Below, one piece after another: positions 8,990-17,769 of a stretch of DNA of 64,000 nucleotides. The notes under the pieces were generated by a model, which was not told the origin of the DNA, made no database searches, and was given only the letters and a program-made list of their open reading frames with translations. Position numbers and translations under genes: made by a program. Origin of the DNA: Chromohalobacter canadensis (GTDB lineage Bacteria; Pseudomonadota; Gammaproteobacteria; Pseudomonadales; Halomonadaceae); NCBI RefSeq assembly GCF_029544075.1, contig NZ_JAJQJH010000001.1, positions 558,001-622,000 of the forward strand, written 5' to 3'. The stretch's first letter is position 1. Every line of letters begins with the position of its first letter.

Positions 8990-9748
8990 TCACGGCGTGG
9001 TGATATCGGTACCGAACCACTTCTCTGAGATTTGCGTCAGCGTGCCGTTCTCGCGCAGGTCGGCGAGAGCGTCATCGACGCGATCGCGCAGGGCGCGTCC
9101 GTCTTCGTTGTCGCGGAAGGGCAGGGCGTTTTCGATACGCGAGAACGGCTGGCCGGCGAGCGCGAGCGGCAAGGGCTTGTCCTTGATCACCTGGGTAGCG
9201 CTGACCCGGTCCATGACGAAGGCGTCGGCGCGCCCCAGGGCGACATCCTGCTCGATGTTGGAGTCGTAGGTCTTGATGTCGATCTCGTCCGCGTAGGGCA
9301 GTTCGCGCAGCAACTGCTCGTAGTTGGAACCGAGGTTGACCGCTACCGTCTTGCCCTTGAGATCCTCGACTCCCTGGATGTCGTCGTTGCCCTTGCGCAC
9401 CACGACCTGTGCGCCGTCATACACATAGGGCTTCGTGAAGGCGTACTTGGCCTTGCGCTCGGGGGTGATAGTGATCTGGTTGGCGATGGTATCGATGCGC
9501 CCGGAATCGAGCATGCCCGCCAGTCCCGAGAAACTCGCGGTGACGAACTCGATCTCGTCGCCGGTCTGTTCGCCCACGGCGTTCATGACGTCGACCTCGA
9601 AGCCTTTCAGCTCATCCTGCTCGACGAAGGTAAAGGGGTAATAACCGCCCGACATGCCGACCCGTAGGGTGTCGGCATGCGCGGTCACGGCGACCGCACT
9701 CAAGGCAAGGCCGGTCAGGGCATGTTTGGCGATTTGGCTCAGTGTCAT
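8990..9748 (-). CDS. Periplasmic amino-acid-binding protein (SBP family 3, cystine-like)
   Basis: Family-3 solute-binding protein, 252 aa, with a Sec signal peptide ending near AVTAHA-D (about residue 25). The mature protein starts [20 protein letters not shown] and carries the family block [12 protein letters not shown]. Further along are [31 protein letters not shown] and VMDRVSATQ. The SNYEQ stretch resembles TcyJ/FliY cystine-binding proteins and is the reason for the cystine suggestion. It is the first gene of a three-gene operon running leftward, and its promoter must lie in the AT-rich gap up to 10043. Confidence 0.9.
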   Translation of the reverse strand: MTLSQIAKHALTGLALSAVAVTAHADTLRVGMSGGYYPFTFVEQDELKGFEVDVMNAVGEQTGDEIEFVTASFSGLAGMLDSGRIDTIANQITITPERKAKYAFTKPYVYDGAQVVVRKGNDDIQGVEDLKGKTVAVNLGSNYEQLLRELPYADEIDIKTYDSNIEQDVALGRADAFVMDRVSATQVIKDKPLPLALAGQPFSRIENALPFRDNEDGRALRDRVDDALADLRENGTLTQISEKWFGTDITTP

Positions 9749-10043
9749 GGTCGGCTCCTAACGGATAAGGCGAAGAACGCAATGCCGGAAACGACGAGTC
9801 TGGCACAGTGACGCGTCGTGCAACGGTGAGTGTAGCTTAAATAGTTCGATAGAGAATAATAGCCAAATTTTATATTCCTTTTTGTTTTTGTGCATCCCGC
9901 GGTACTTCCCGGTGCCATGTCGATCGTTATTGCTGGTGTTTATAGCGAGACAACATGTGTCGCGCCTTTATATAAAAAAAGGATATAACGTTAGAACATT
10001 AAATGCGTTATCCTGTTTATAACGTTCAAGCACTCGGGAGGCG
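9749..10043. promoter_or_regulatory. AT-rich divergent intergenic region with repeated TATAACGTT motif
   Basis: This gap separates the leftward ABC operon from the rightward sulfur genes. It is clearly richer in A+T than its flanks. TATAACGTT occurs at 9984-9992 and 10018-10026, with an inverted partial copy (CGTTATC) at 10006-10012 between them. This layout close to the start of the hydrolase gene looks like a regulator site overlapping a promoter. The cognate regulator is not evident in the window. Confidence 0.4.
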
Positions 10044-10967
10044 ATGACGGACGCAATGAAAACCTTTGCCTTATCACGCGGAAAGAGAACCGGCCAGCCG
10101 GACGTCGCGGGCTTTTTCGACCCGCGTACCTTCAGCATTCAGTATGTCGTCAGCGACCCGGCCACGCGGCACTGCGCGATCATCGATCCGGTGCTCGACT
10201 TCGATGAGAAGTCCGGCGCCACAGCGACGCTCCAGGCAGATGAGCTCTTGGCCTACATCGAGCGGAAAGGGCTCGCGGTCGACTGGATTCTGGATACCCA
10301 TCCCCATGCGGATCACTTTTCCGCCGCGCGCTATCTACATGAAAAAACCGGCGCCCCTACCGCTATCGGCGGGCCGGTGACCCAAGTCCAGTCGTTGTGG
10401 AAGGAGATCTACAACTGGCCGGACCTGAAGGACGACGGCAGCCAGTGGGATCGTCTGTTCGACGACGGGGATACCTTTACGCTGGGCGAGATCGATTGCC
10501 ACGTGATGCATTCCCCGGGCCATACGCTGGCCTCGATCACCTACGTGATCGGCGATGCCGCCTTCGTTCACGACACCCTGTTCCAGCCCGATTTCGGCAC
10601 CGCCCGCGCCGACTTCCCCGGGGGAAGCGCCCATCAGCTGTGGCACTCGATCCAGGCGATCCTGGCGCTGCCCGACGAGACGCGCCTGTTCACCGGCCAC
10701 GATTACATGCCCGACGGGCGCGAACCGCAGTGGGAAAGCACCGTGCGCGAGCAGCGTGAGCACAACAAGCATCGGCTCGGCGAGAGCAGCGAAGCCGAGT
10801 ACGTCGAGCTGCGCAACCGCCGCGACAGCGAGCTGCCCATGCCGAAGCTGATCTTGCACGCGTTGCAGGTCAACATCCTCGGCGGGCGGCTTCCCGAGCC
10901 GGAGAGCAACGGCAAGCGCTATCTGAAGATACCGCTCAATGCGCTGGAAGGCGCGGCCTGGGAGTGA
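10044..10967 (+). CDS. MBL-fold hydrolase, probable persulfide dioxygenase (ETHE1/Blh type)
   Basis: Metallo-beta-lactamase-fold protein of 307 aa. The metal motif reads DTHPHADHF, and further ligands come from HSPGHT, HDTLFQPDFGTAR and FTGHDY. The segment DTLF.PD.GTAR is typical of the ETHE1/Blh persulfide-dioxygenase branch, which binds one iron and oxidises glutathione persulfide to sulfite. It differs from glyoxalase II, which binds two metals. The ATG at 10044 follows CGGGAG closely; an ATG at 10056 is a weaker alternative. Next come two YeeE/YedE-type genes, which fits reactive-sulfur handling. Confidence 0.82.
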   Translation: MTDAMKTFALSRGKRTGQPDVAGFFDPRTFSIQYVVSDPATRHCAIIDPVLDFDEKSGATATLQADELLAYIERKGLAVDWILDTHPHADHFSAARYLHEKTGAPTAIGGPVTQVQSLWKEIYNWPDLKDDGSQWDRLFDDGDTFTLGEIDCHVMHSPGHTLASITYVIGDAAFVHDTLFQPDFGTARADFPGGSAHQLWHSIQAILALPDETRLFTGHDYMPDGREPQWESTVREQREHNKHRLGESSEAEYVELRNRRDSELPMPKLILHALQVNILGGRLPEPESNGKRYLKIPLNALEGAAWE

Positions 10968-11178
10968 GATGCACCACAGGCCACGGCACGACTCAGATAA
11001 CGAGGCTGGCTCGTCATGCATCAGTCGCGTCTTTCTGAGCACCTTCGGTGCCTGGGGCGAGCTGCATGGCTGTGGGGCGACGCCGCTGAGCCACCCCGGT
11101 ATCGACGTGCCGTCTCCGGGCCTTCGGCGACAGCCGGTTGAGACAACTCTGGTGGCGACAACGCCACGAGGACACGAG

Positions 11179-11637
11179 ATGGAAACGATGGGTTGGTTGC
11201 AAGGGGCATTGGGCGGCGTCCTGATCGGTCTTTCCGCCACACTCCTGATGGGGCTGCTGGGACGCATTGCCGGGATCAGCGGCATCCTCTCCGGGCTGAT
11301 TTTCGAGCGCGGCGGGGACAGGCCCTGGCGACTGGCGTTCCTGCTGGGCCTCGTCTCCGGACCTGGACTGTTGATGCTGTCCGGCCTGGACTGGGGCAAT
11401 GTGGCAGGCGACAGCGGGGCGACGGTCGGCGCTCCGGCGAGCGGGCTGACGACGATGCTGGTAGCTGGCCTGTTGGTCGGATTGGGCACGGGGCTGGGCA
11501 GCGGCTGCACCAGCGGGCACGGGGTCTGCGGATTGGCGCGTCTCTCGCCCCGCTCGGTGGCCGCGACGCTCGTCTTCGTGCTGGTCGCCATGCTGACGGT
11601 ATTCGTTGCGCGGCACATGCTGGAGGGCTCGGCATGA
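11179..11637 (+). CDS. YeeE/YedE-family sulfur transporter, first half-protein
   Basis: Small polytopic protein (152 aa, about four helices) with the family signature GSGCTSGHGVCG, whose cysteine is thought to handle thiosulfate- or sulfane-type sulfur in TsuA/YeeE relatives. The start ATG at 11179 is preceded by ACGAGGA. The open frame reaches back to 10939 but those residues are not membrane-like. It overlaps the next half-protein by 4 nt. Full-length YeeE proteins carry two such halves, so the pair probably makes one heteromeric transporter. Confidence 0.85.
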   Translation: METMGWLQGALGGVLIGLSATLLMGLLGRIAGISGILSGLIFERGGDRPWRLAFLLGLVSGPGLLMLSGLDWGNVAGDSGATVGAPASGLTTMLVAGLLVGLGTGLGSGCTSGHGVCGLARLSPRSVAATLVFVLVAMLTVFVARHMLEGSA

Positions 11638-12047
11638 AGGCACTGGCGGGTTATCTGGCAGGGCTGCTGTTCGGGCTTGGGCTGGCGATCAGCGGCATGA
11701 CCGATCCGGCACGGGTCATCGGCTTCCTCGACGTGGCCGGCGACTGGGACTCGACCCTGGTCTTTGTGCTGGGTGGCGCCGTCGTGACGACCTTCTTGGG
11801 GTACCGACTGGTCTGGCGACGCTCCGCGCCATTGCTGGAGCCCCGCTTTCAGCTACCCACACGCAGTGATCTCGACGCTCGTTTGCTTGGTGGTGCGGCG
11901 CTTTTCGGCATCGGCTGGGGGCTTTCGGGGTACTGTCCTGGGCCGGCGGTCGCCTCGCTTCCGGGGCTGAGCTGGCCGCTGACGGTATTCGTCGTGACGT
12001 TGGTAGCGGGATGGTGGCTGTCCCGTCGCCTGACGCCGGGGGCTTGA
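11634..12047 (+). CDS. YeeE/YedE-family sulfur transporter, second half-protein
   Basis: Polytopic protein of 137 aa starting MKALAGYLAGLLFGLGLAIS, with the second family signature GWGLSGYCPGPA holding the conserved cysteine. It is the C-terminal counterpart of the preceding gene and overlaps it by ATGA. Such pairs often sit beside rhodanese, persulfide-dioxygenase or TusA-type genes, as with the upstream hydrolase here. Only 14 nt separate its stop from the response-regulator start, so co-transcription is likely. Confidence 0.86.
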   Translation: MKALAGYLAGLLFGLGLAISGMTDPARVIGFLDVAGDWDSTLVFVLGGAVVTTFLGYRLVWRRSAPLLEPRFQLPTRSDLDARLLGGAALFGIGWGLSGYCPGPAVASLPGLSWPLTVFVVTLVAGWWLSRRLTPGA

Positions 12048-12061
12048 ACGAAGGAGCGTCC

Positions 12062-12763
12062 ATGCACGTATTGCTCATCGAAGATGATGAACTGGTTGCG
12101 GCTGGTATTCGTGCGGGGCTGGAAAGTCATGGGTGGGCGGTCGATACCGTCGCCTCGATGGCAGCGGCGCGTCATGCCCTGCAGGTCGTGACGAGCGATA
12201 TCGTGGTACTCGACCGTGGCCTTCGCGATGGCGATGGGTTGACGCTGGTCGAGGAATGGCGCGAGGCCGGCAAGCGCGTGCCGGTGCTGGTACTGACCGC
12301 CCGCGATGCCGTCAGCGACCGCATCGCGGGGCTCGATGCCGGTGCCGACGATTATCTGGTCAAGCCCTTCGATCTCGACGAACTGGTGGCGCGACTGCAT
12401 GCGTTATTGCGGCGTGCGGGCGGCCGGGCCCATCCATGTATCGTGCATGGTGCGTTGCGGTTCGATCCCCAGGCGCGCCAGGTCACCTGGCGGGGGTGGC
12501 CCGTCACGCTTTCGCGGCGGGAACTGGTGCTGCTGGAGACCTTCCTGCAGTCGCCGGGCAGCGTGCTGAGCGCGAACCAACTGCGCGATAGCCTCTACGG
12601 CCTCGACGACGAGGTGGAGAGCAATGCGCTCAACGTCCACATTCATCATCTCCGCCGCAAAGTGGCCCCGGCCGTGATCGAGACGGTCCGGGGTCTCGGA
12701 TACCGTCTCGGCACGCCCGAGGCCCTGGCGGGAACGGAGGCCTCGTCGGTGGCGTCGCGATGA
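12062..12763 (+). CDS. OmpR-family response regulator (QseB/PmrA type)
   Basis: A receiver domain (about 1-115) carries the acidic pair EDD near residue 8, the phospho-acceptor Asp at about residue 51 in IVVLDRGLRDGDG, the Thr in VLTARD, and Lys in LVKPFD. A winged-helix DNA-binding domain follows (about 130-220, ending ETVRGLGYRLG). The product is 233 aa. The ATG at 12062 is preceded by GAAGGAG. It overlaps the sensor kinase gene by 4 nt and follows the YeeE pair closely, so the system may sense or control sulfur or envelope stress. That link is inference from position only. Confidence 0.93.
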   Translation: MHVLLIEDDELVAAGIRAGLESHGWAVDTVASMAAARHALQVVTSDIVVLDRGLRDGDGLTLVEEWREAGKRVPVLVLTARDAVSDRIAGLDAGADDYLVKPFDLDELVARLHALLRRAGGRAHPCIVHGALRFDPQARQVTWRGWPVTLSRRELVLLETFLQSPGSVLSANQLRDSLYGLDDEVESNALNVHIHHLRRKVAPAVIETVRGLGYRLGTPEALAGTEASSVASR

Positions 12764-14082
12764 GTCTCAAGATGCGCTTGCTGGTGATACTCGGCGTGAC
12801 CTTGACGGCCACCTGGAGCCTGGCGGCGGCCTGGCTGTGGCGGGACCTCAACGACGAGGTGGAGCGCACGCTCGATCGGCGCCTCGCTCAGTCGGCGCAC
12901 ATGGTCGCCGGCCTGGTGGCGCGTCTGCCCGAAGACAGCTGGGAAGCCAGCGGCATGCAGCAGGCGTCCCTCGTGGCACCGCTCGAAGGGGTCGCCTGTC
13001 AGGTGAGCGATGCACAGGGCCGCGTACTGGCACGTACCCACACGGACATGACGGCGGTATTCGATGTCGATCAGCCGGGGTATGCGTATCGGCACCGGGC
13101 GGGACAGGACTGGCGCGTCTACACCCTGATGCACGACGGCGTGACCATCACTACCGCCGATCGCGTGACCGAACGGCGCGGCCTGATGCGCGATATTCTC
13201 GCGGTGGTCATCGTGCCTTTCGCCGTGGCGCTGCTCATCAGCGGCGTTGTGTTGTGGTGGGGAACCCGGCGTGCCTTGCGCCCGCTCGACGGGTGGTGCG
13301 AGGCGCTGGGTCGCCGGCACCGTGACGATCTCTCGCCGGTGGCGGCCGGCGGCCTGCCCCGTGAACTGCAGCCGTTGATCGCCACGCTCAATGCCTTGCT
13401 GGCGCGCATGCGTGCTGCCATTCAGCGCGAGCAGCGCTTCACCGATGCTGCCGCGCACGAGCTGCGGACACCGCTGACCGCCGTCAAGACGCACCTTCAG
13501 GTCGCGCGGCGCGTGGAGGGCGAGGCGACTCATCAGGCCGTGATGCATGCCGAGCAGGGAGCCCAGCGCTTGGCCGCCACGCTTGATCAATTGCTGGCCC
13601 TGGCGCGTATCGAGGGCGCCGGGGTGCAGCACGAGACAGACGGTGCGACAGTGGCCGATATCGTCCGTAGCGCCGTGCGCGATACGCAAAAGCCTGCTCG
13701 TATCGTCGTCCCGGCTAAACTCCCGGATGCGCGCGTGGGAGTGTCGCTGGAACTGGCCGCCACGGCGCTGCGTAACGTACTCGACAACGCGCTCCAGCAT
13801 GGCCCGGTCGGTTTGCCGGTGACGTTGGACGTAGACTTGGCGCCGCATGAGACGAATGCCACCGCGTGGGTTGAGCTACGCGTGCACGACCAAGGGCCGG
13901 GAGTGCCCGATGAGGCGCTTGCTCATGTCACCGAGCGCTTTTGGCGGCATTCGGCTACGTCGGGTAGTGGTCTAGGGCTTGCGATCACGGCCGCGATTGC
14001 AGAACGTGCCAGTGGCGAACTGCAATTTCAGCACCCTGCAAGCGGTGGCTTCGAAGTGTGCATGAAGCTGCCACAGGTCTGA
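12760..14082 (+). CDS. Sensor histidine kinase (QseC type)
   Basis: Membrane sensor kinase of 440 aa. An N-terminal transmembrane helix (about 8-28) precedes a periplasmic domain of roughly 120 residues. A second helix (about 150-170) leads into a HAMP-like stretch, then a HisKA domain with the phospho-acceptor in AAHELRTPLTAVK. The HATPase domain shows NVLDNALQH (N box), VHDQGPGVP (G1) and GSGLGLAIT (G2). All catalytic boxes are present. Partner of the response regulator immediately upstream. The signal is unknown. Confidence 0.93.
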   Translation: MSLKMRLLVILGVTLTATWSLAAAWLWRDLNDEVERTLDRRLAQSAHMVAGLVARLPEDSWEASGMQQASLVAPLEGVACQVSDAQGRVLARTHTDMTAVFDVDQPGYAYRHRAGQDWRVYTLMHDGVTITTADRVTERRGLMRDILAVVIVPFAVALLISGVVLWWGTRRALRPLDGWCEALGRRHRDDLSPVAAGGLPRELQPLIATLNALLARMRAAIQREQRFTDAAAHELRTPLTAVKTHLQVARRVEGEATHQAVMHAEQGAQRLAATLDQLLALARIEGAGVQHETDGATVADIVRSAVRDTQKPARIVVPAKLPDARVGVSLELAATALRNVLDNALQHGPVGLPVTLDVDLAPHETNATAWVELRVHDQGPGVPDEALAHVTERFWRHSATSGSGLGLAITAAIAERASGELQFQHPASGGFEVCMKLPQV

Positions 14083-14107
14083 TTTTCGTGTCACCTAATG
14101 CGGGTGA

Positions 14108-14875
14108 TCAGGGGCGTGGCGAGCCCATGACGGCGCGCATTTTTTCCTCGTCTGGCATTCCCTGAGCAACCTCTAGCTTACCGTCCTGATGATAGACGAT
14201 CGACGGTGTACCCCGAAGGTTCAGCTCGCGCATGAGGGTGTTGTTGTCCTGAACTTGCTGCTCGATATCGGCCGGTTGTGCGGACGGGGCCACCTCGTCG
14301 CCGCGATTGTGTGCCGTGAAGGCGGCGGTGGGATCGTCGGCGCCCAGCAGTGTGGCTGCCTTGGCGGGGCTATCCGACTTGAGAACACCAACCATGATGT
14401 GATGCAGCTGAACATCACCGGCCTCGACCCAGGGGCGTGCGGCGTCCCAGAAGCGTTTGCAGTATGGGCAGTTGGGGTCGGTGAAGACGTACACCGTGCG
14501 CGGGGCGTCGCTGATGCCGTCGAGGATCCAATGACTGTCCTCGAGGCGTTGCCACACGGCGGCGTTCTGCGGTCCCTTGACGAATTCGTCGAGCGGCTTG
14601 CTCGATAGGTTGTTGCCTTCGGCATCGACAAGGTTGCCGACGATGGCGTGCTGGCCGTTTTCGGTGACATAGATCGCCACCGGCTGGCCTTGCGCGCTAG
14701 CGGCGTAACCTGTCAGGCCATCGGGGGCCTCGAAGCGTTCGTGCACCGTCAATCCTTGATCGACGAGTGCTTCGACGGGTGCGGGCAGGTTCTCGGGCTG
14801 GCTCCAGGCGGGCGTGGCAGCCAAGGCGAGAGCACTGATGAGACCTAGGCGTATGGTGCATGCGATCAAAGACAT
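14108..14875 (-). CDS. dsbG: Periplasmic thiol:disulfide interchange protein DsbG
   Basis: Signal peptide (cleavage near PAWS-Q, residue 25), a DsbC/DsbG-type dimerisation region, then a thioredoxin domain with active site CPYC in FTDPNCPYCKRFWD and cis-Pro in RGTPSIV. The product is 255 aa, near E. coli DsbG. AGGAG stands 7 nt before the ATG. It should protect or reduce cysteine sulfenates or wrong disulfides in the periplasm and be kept reduced by the DsbD encoded in the same operon, two genes upstream. Confidence 0.88.
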   Translation of the reverse strand: MSLIACTIRLGLISALALAATPAWSQPENLPAPVEALVDQGLTVHERFEAPDGLTGYAASAQGQPVAIYVTENGQHAIVGNLVDAEGNNLSSKPLDEFVKGPQNAAVWQRLEDSHWILDGISDAPRTVYVFTDPNCPYCKRFWDAARPWVEAGDVQLHHIMVGVLKSDSPAKAATLLGADDPTAAFTAHNRGDEVAPSAQPADIEQQVQDNNTLMRELNLRGTPSIVYHQDGKLEVAQGMPDEEKMRAVMGSPRP

Positions 14876-14888
14876 GCGGATTCTCCTA

Positions 14889-15710
14889 TTAAAGTGGAGT
14901 CAGGCGTGACAAGGCGTGTTTCAAGGTGGCTTGCGAGAGTTCGCCGAAATGCGTGTCGACCAGGCGGCCATCGGCGTCATAGAACAAGGTAGTGGGCATC
15001 GCTTTGACGCCTACGTGCTCTCCGAGCGCCAGCGTCTCGTCACGTAGCACGTTATCGAGATCGAGGGATTCGTTGTCCAGGTAGTGACGGATGACCTGGC
15101 GAGCCTCGCCCTGATTGACGAACACGAAGGTGACCTCGTCACGGCGCTGCTGCGTATCGGCGAGCAGCGGCATCTCGCGCCTGCAGGGTGGGCACCAACT
15201 GGCCCAGAGGTTTACTACCAAGGGCTGGTTGTCGTGCAGGGCAGGGAGGTCGACGGTAGTACCGTCGAGTGTTATCAGGCGCGTGTCGGGAAGCGTGCCA
15301 TCGGTGGGGCTGAGCTGGCTCACGGTGACCGCTGCGATGCCCCAGCTTATGCCGCCTGCGAGCAAGGCAATACACAGGGCGCGACGCTGGAAAGGCGCGC
15401 GCCATAGTCGCCAACCACAGCAGACCAGGGCGGCAGCAAGCCCGCCCCACGGGTCGAAGCCACGGTCACGGATGTCGAGCATGGTCCACAAAGGATCGTA
15501 GGAACCCCAGTAGCGCACGATGAACACCAGGCGCGCGCCGAGCAGGGCAACGAAAACTAATGTAAAGAGGGTGTCGCTGACGCCGATGCGTCGTCGACGC
15601 CCGACCAAGGCGCCGGTGATGGTGGCGACGAGCAATGCGAAGACAAGCAGCAATTGGCCGAGGCTGACTGCCAGGGGACCTAGGGCCAGGCTGCGGTCGA
15701 GGACCGTCAT
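14889..15710 (-). CDS. Membrane protein with Lgt-like N-terminus fused to TlpA/DsbE thioredoxin domain
   Basis: The first 140 residues form about four transmembrane helices with a layout like prolipoprotein diacylglyceryl transferase (LGARLVFIVRYW, DPWGGLAAALVC). The last 120 form a TlpA-type thioredoxin with NLWASWCPPCRREMPLL and cis-Pro in KAMPTTLFYD. The Lgt-type catalytic HGGL/R-G-N motifs are not seen, so the membrane part is probably an anchor or electron partner and not an acyltransferase. The gene lies between dsbD (4-nt overlap) and dsbG, indicating periplasmic reduction of disulfides. The genuine lgt gene is elsewhere, at 35.8 kb. Confidence 0.82.
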   Translation of the reverse strand: MTVLDRSLALGPLAVSLGQLLLVFALLVATITGALVGRRRRIGVSDTLFTLVFVALLGARLVFIVRYWGSYDPLWTMLDIRDRGFDPWGGLAAALVCCGWRLWRAPFQRRALCIALLAGGISWGIAAVTVSQLSPTDGTLPDTRLITLDGTTVDLPALHDNQPLVVNLWASWCPPCRREMPLLADTQQRRDEVTFVFVNQGEARQVIRHYLDNESLDLDNVLRDETLALGEHVGVKAMPTTLFYDADGRLVDTHFGELSQATLKHALSRLTPL

Positions 15711-17623
15711 GCCCCTTCCTTCGTCGCGGTTGCTGTATGTGTGGAGCCGAGGCGTTCAAGGAACTCTTCCGCACTCAATTCACCCACGATGCGGTTGTCT
15801 CGACGTTCGCGGCCATCGGCGCCGTAGAGCAGCAGGGTGGGTGGGCCGACCACGCCCAGTGCTTGCATGATGGCCTGGTCCGTAGAGTCGTTGTCGGTAA
15901 CGTCGATGCGTATGAGTTGCACGTCTTCCAGAGCCGCTTGCACACGTGCATCGTCGAACACTTCTTCCTCGATGACCTCGCAACTGATGCACCAGTCGGC
16001 GGTGAATTCCACGAGTGTCTGACGTTGCTGTGCTGCTGCCTCCTCGAGACGCGCGTTCAACGCGTCGCGGTCGTCGATGGTCTCGAAGCTGAGTGTCGAG
16101 GATGTCTCAGTGCCATGCGGGCCGCCGCTGCCCGTGAAGTCTGCCAAGGGCCGCAACGGAGCATGTTGGCCTCCCGCCGCGCCGACGAGCATGAGAATTC
16201 CCCATACGCCGAGGATCGTGGCCAGGCTGCGTCCCAGCACCTTCAGCGCGTCGTGCAGTGCATGTGCCGTTGCCCAGGCGGCCTGGGCGAGGCCGATGAA
16301 CAGAGCACCCCAGGCGGCCATCTCCAGCGCAGGGGGCAGGATGCGTGCCGCGAACCATATCGCCATGCCCAACAATACGAAGCCGAAGATAGCGCGTACG
16401 CGAGTCATCCACGCCCCGGGGCGCGGCAGAATTCGCGGCCCGAGCAGTCCTACTGCGAACAAGGGAGCGCCCATCCCCAGCCCCAATGACCACAGGGCCA
16501 GACCGCCTTGCCAGGCGTTGCCGCTTTCGGCGATGTAAAGCAGGGCCCCGGCCAGCGGTGCCGTCATGCAGGGGCCGACCAGTAGTGCCGAGAGTACGCC
16601 CATGATGGCTGCGCCCTTGAGGCGTCCGCCGCGTTGGCGTTCCAGGCGCGCATCGAGCCGGGTACGTAAGCCTTGGGGTAACGTCAGATCGAACACGCCG
16701 AACATCGCCAGGGCTAGCAGCACGAAAAGCACGGCGAAGCTGGCGATGAAGATAGGCGCTTGGAACAGCATCTGAAGATTGGCCCCGGCCAGCGCCGCCG
16801 CGACACCTAGCGCTGCGTACGTCGTGGCCATGGGCAGGATGTAGGCGAGCGAAAGCGCGGCACCGTCACGCATGCGTGGCCGGCCATCACGGGTAGCACC
16901 GACGACGAGACTGGAAAGTATCGGCACCATGGGAAGCACGCAGGGCGTGAAGGTCAGCAGCAACCCCATGCCGAAGAAGGCCAGCAGCACCCAGCCCAGT
17001 CGCGCATCGGCCAGTTGAGATGCGAGGCGTTGGTCGTCGGCTTGAGCGGCGTCGGGAGTGGGCGAAGCGTCGCTCGAGTTTGCCGCATCATCGGTGCCGG
17101 GCTCGAAGGCAGTGTCACGCGCATGATCCGTGGTGTTGGCGCTATCCGCTTTGCTGCTGGCGGTGAGCGTGTCGGCATCGAAGGTTCGGTGCTGCGGCGG
17201 ATAACACAGTCCGGCTTCGGCACAGCCTTGCCAAGTCAGCGTCACCTGCTCGGCATCGCCCAGCGCGGCACGCAATGCCACTTGATGATGGTAGACCTCT
17301 GAGCGACCGAAATAGTCGTCCTCGATGGTCTCGCCCTTAGGTAGCTCGATATCCACCGGGCCATCTTCGGTTTCGACGCTGAAGCGATGCCGATACAGGT
17401 AATACTCTGGCGCGATGTCCCACTCGGCGATGAGCGTGCCGTCATCGCGCGATACAGACAACGAGAAGGCCTGCTCGGCGGAGAGGAAGTCGTCTTGGCT
17501 GGCAAACGGCGATTCGGCGAGGGCCGGGGTGGCGAAGACGAGCATGAGCGCGGCCAGACAGGCTGCGAGCCCATGGCGCAGGGAGCGAAAATGGCATATT
17601 GGCCGGCGCGAAGCGTGAATCAT
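15707..17623 (-). CDS. dsbD: Thiol:disulfide interchange protein DsbD
   Basis: Three-part electron conveyor from cytoplasmic thioredoxin to the periplasm. After a signal peptide comes an N-terminal immunoglobulin-like domain with CAEAGLCYPP (cysteine pair). The eight-helix membrane core carries FTPCVLPMVP and GPCMTAPL. The C-terminal thioredoxin domain has FTADWCISCEVIE. Starting at the ATG at 17623 gives 638 aa. An ATG at 17659 would add 12 residues; neither has a strong ribosome binding site. A linker rich in D, A and S sits between the alpha and beta domains. Confidence 0.92.
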   Translation of the reverse strand: MIHASRRPICHFRSLRHGLAACLAALMLVFATPALAESPFASQDDFLSAEQAFSLSVSRDDGTLIAEWDIAPEYYLYRHRFSVETEDGPVDIELPKGETIEDDYFGRSEVYHHQVALRAALGDAEQVTLTWQGCAEAGLCYPPQHRTFDADTLTASSKADSANTTDHARDTAFEPGTDDAANSSDASPTPDAAQADDQRLASQLADARLGWVLLAFFGMGLLLTFTPCVLPMVPILSSLVVGATRDGRPRMRDGAALSLAYILPMATTYAALGVAAALAGANLQMLFQAPIFIASFAVLFVLLALAMFGVFDLTLPQGLRTRLDARLERQRGGRLKGAAIMGVLSALLVGPCMTAPLAGALLYIAESGNAWQGGLALWSLGLGMGAPLFAVGLLGPRILPRPGAWMTRVRAIFGFVLLGMAIWFAARILPPALEMAAWGALFIGLAQAAWATAHALHDALKVLGRSLATILGVWGILMLVGAAGGQHAPLRPLADFTGSGGPHGTETSSTLSFETIDDRDALNARLEEAAAQQRQTLVEFTADWCISCEVIEEEVFDDARVQAALEDVQLIRIDVTDNDSTDQAIMQALGVVGPPTLLLYGADGRERRDNRIVGELSAEEFLERLGSTHTATATKEGA

Positions 17624-17769
17624 GATAGTCCATACGGGTGACGAGATGGCGCCTAGCATAACGGCAGGGGATTAGCCGAGCATTAAGTGTCGAGATTTCG
17701 TGGTGCGGCGCTTGCCAAGCGAGCGGCAACGCGCTGAAGTGGTGTGATTGCAATCTGCAGGGGGGCGAT

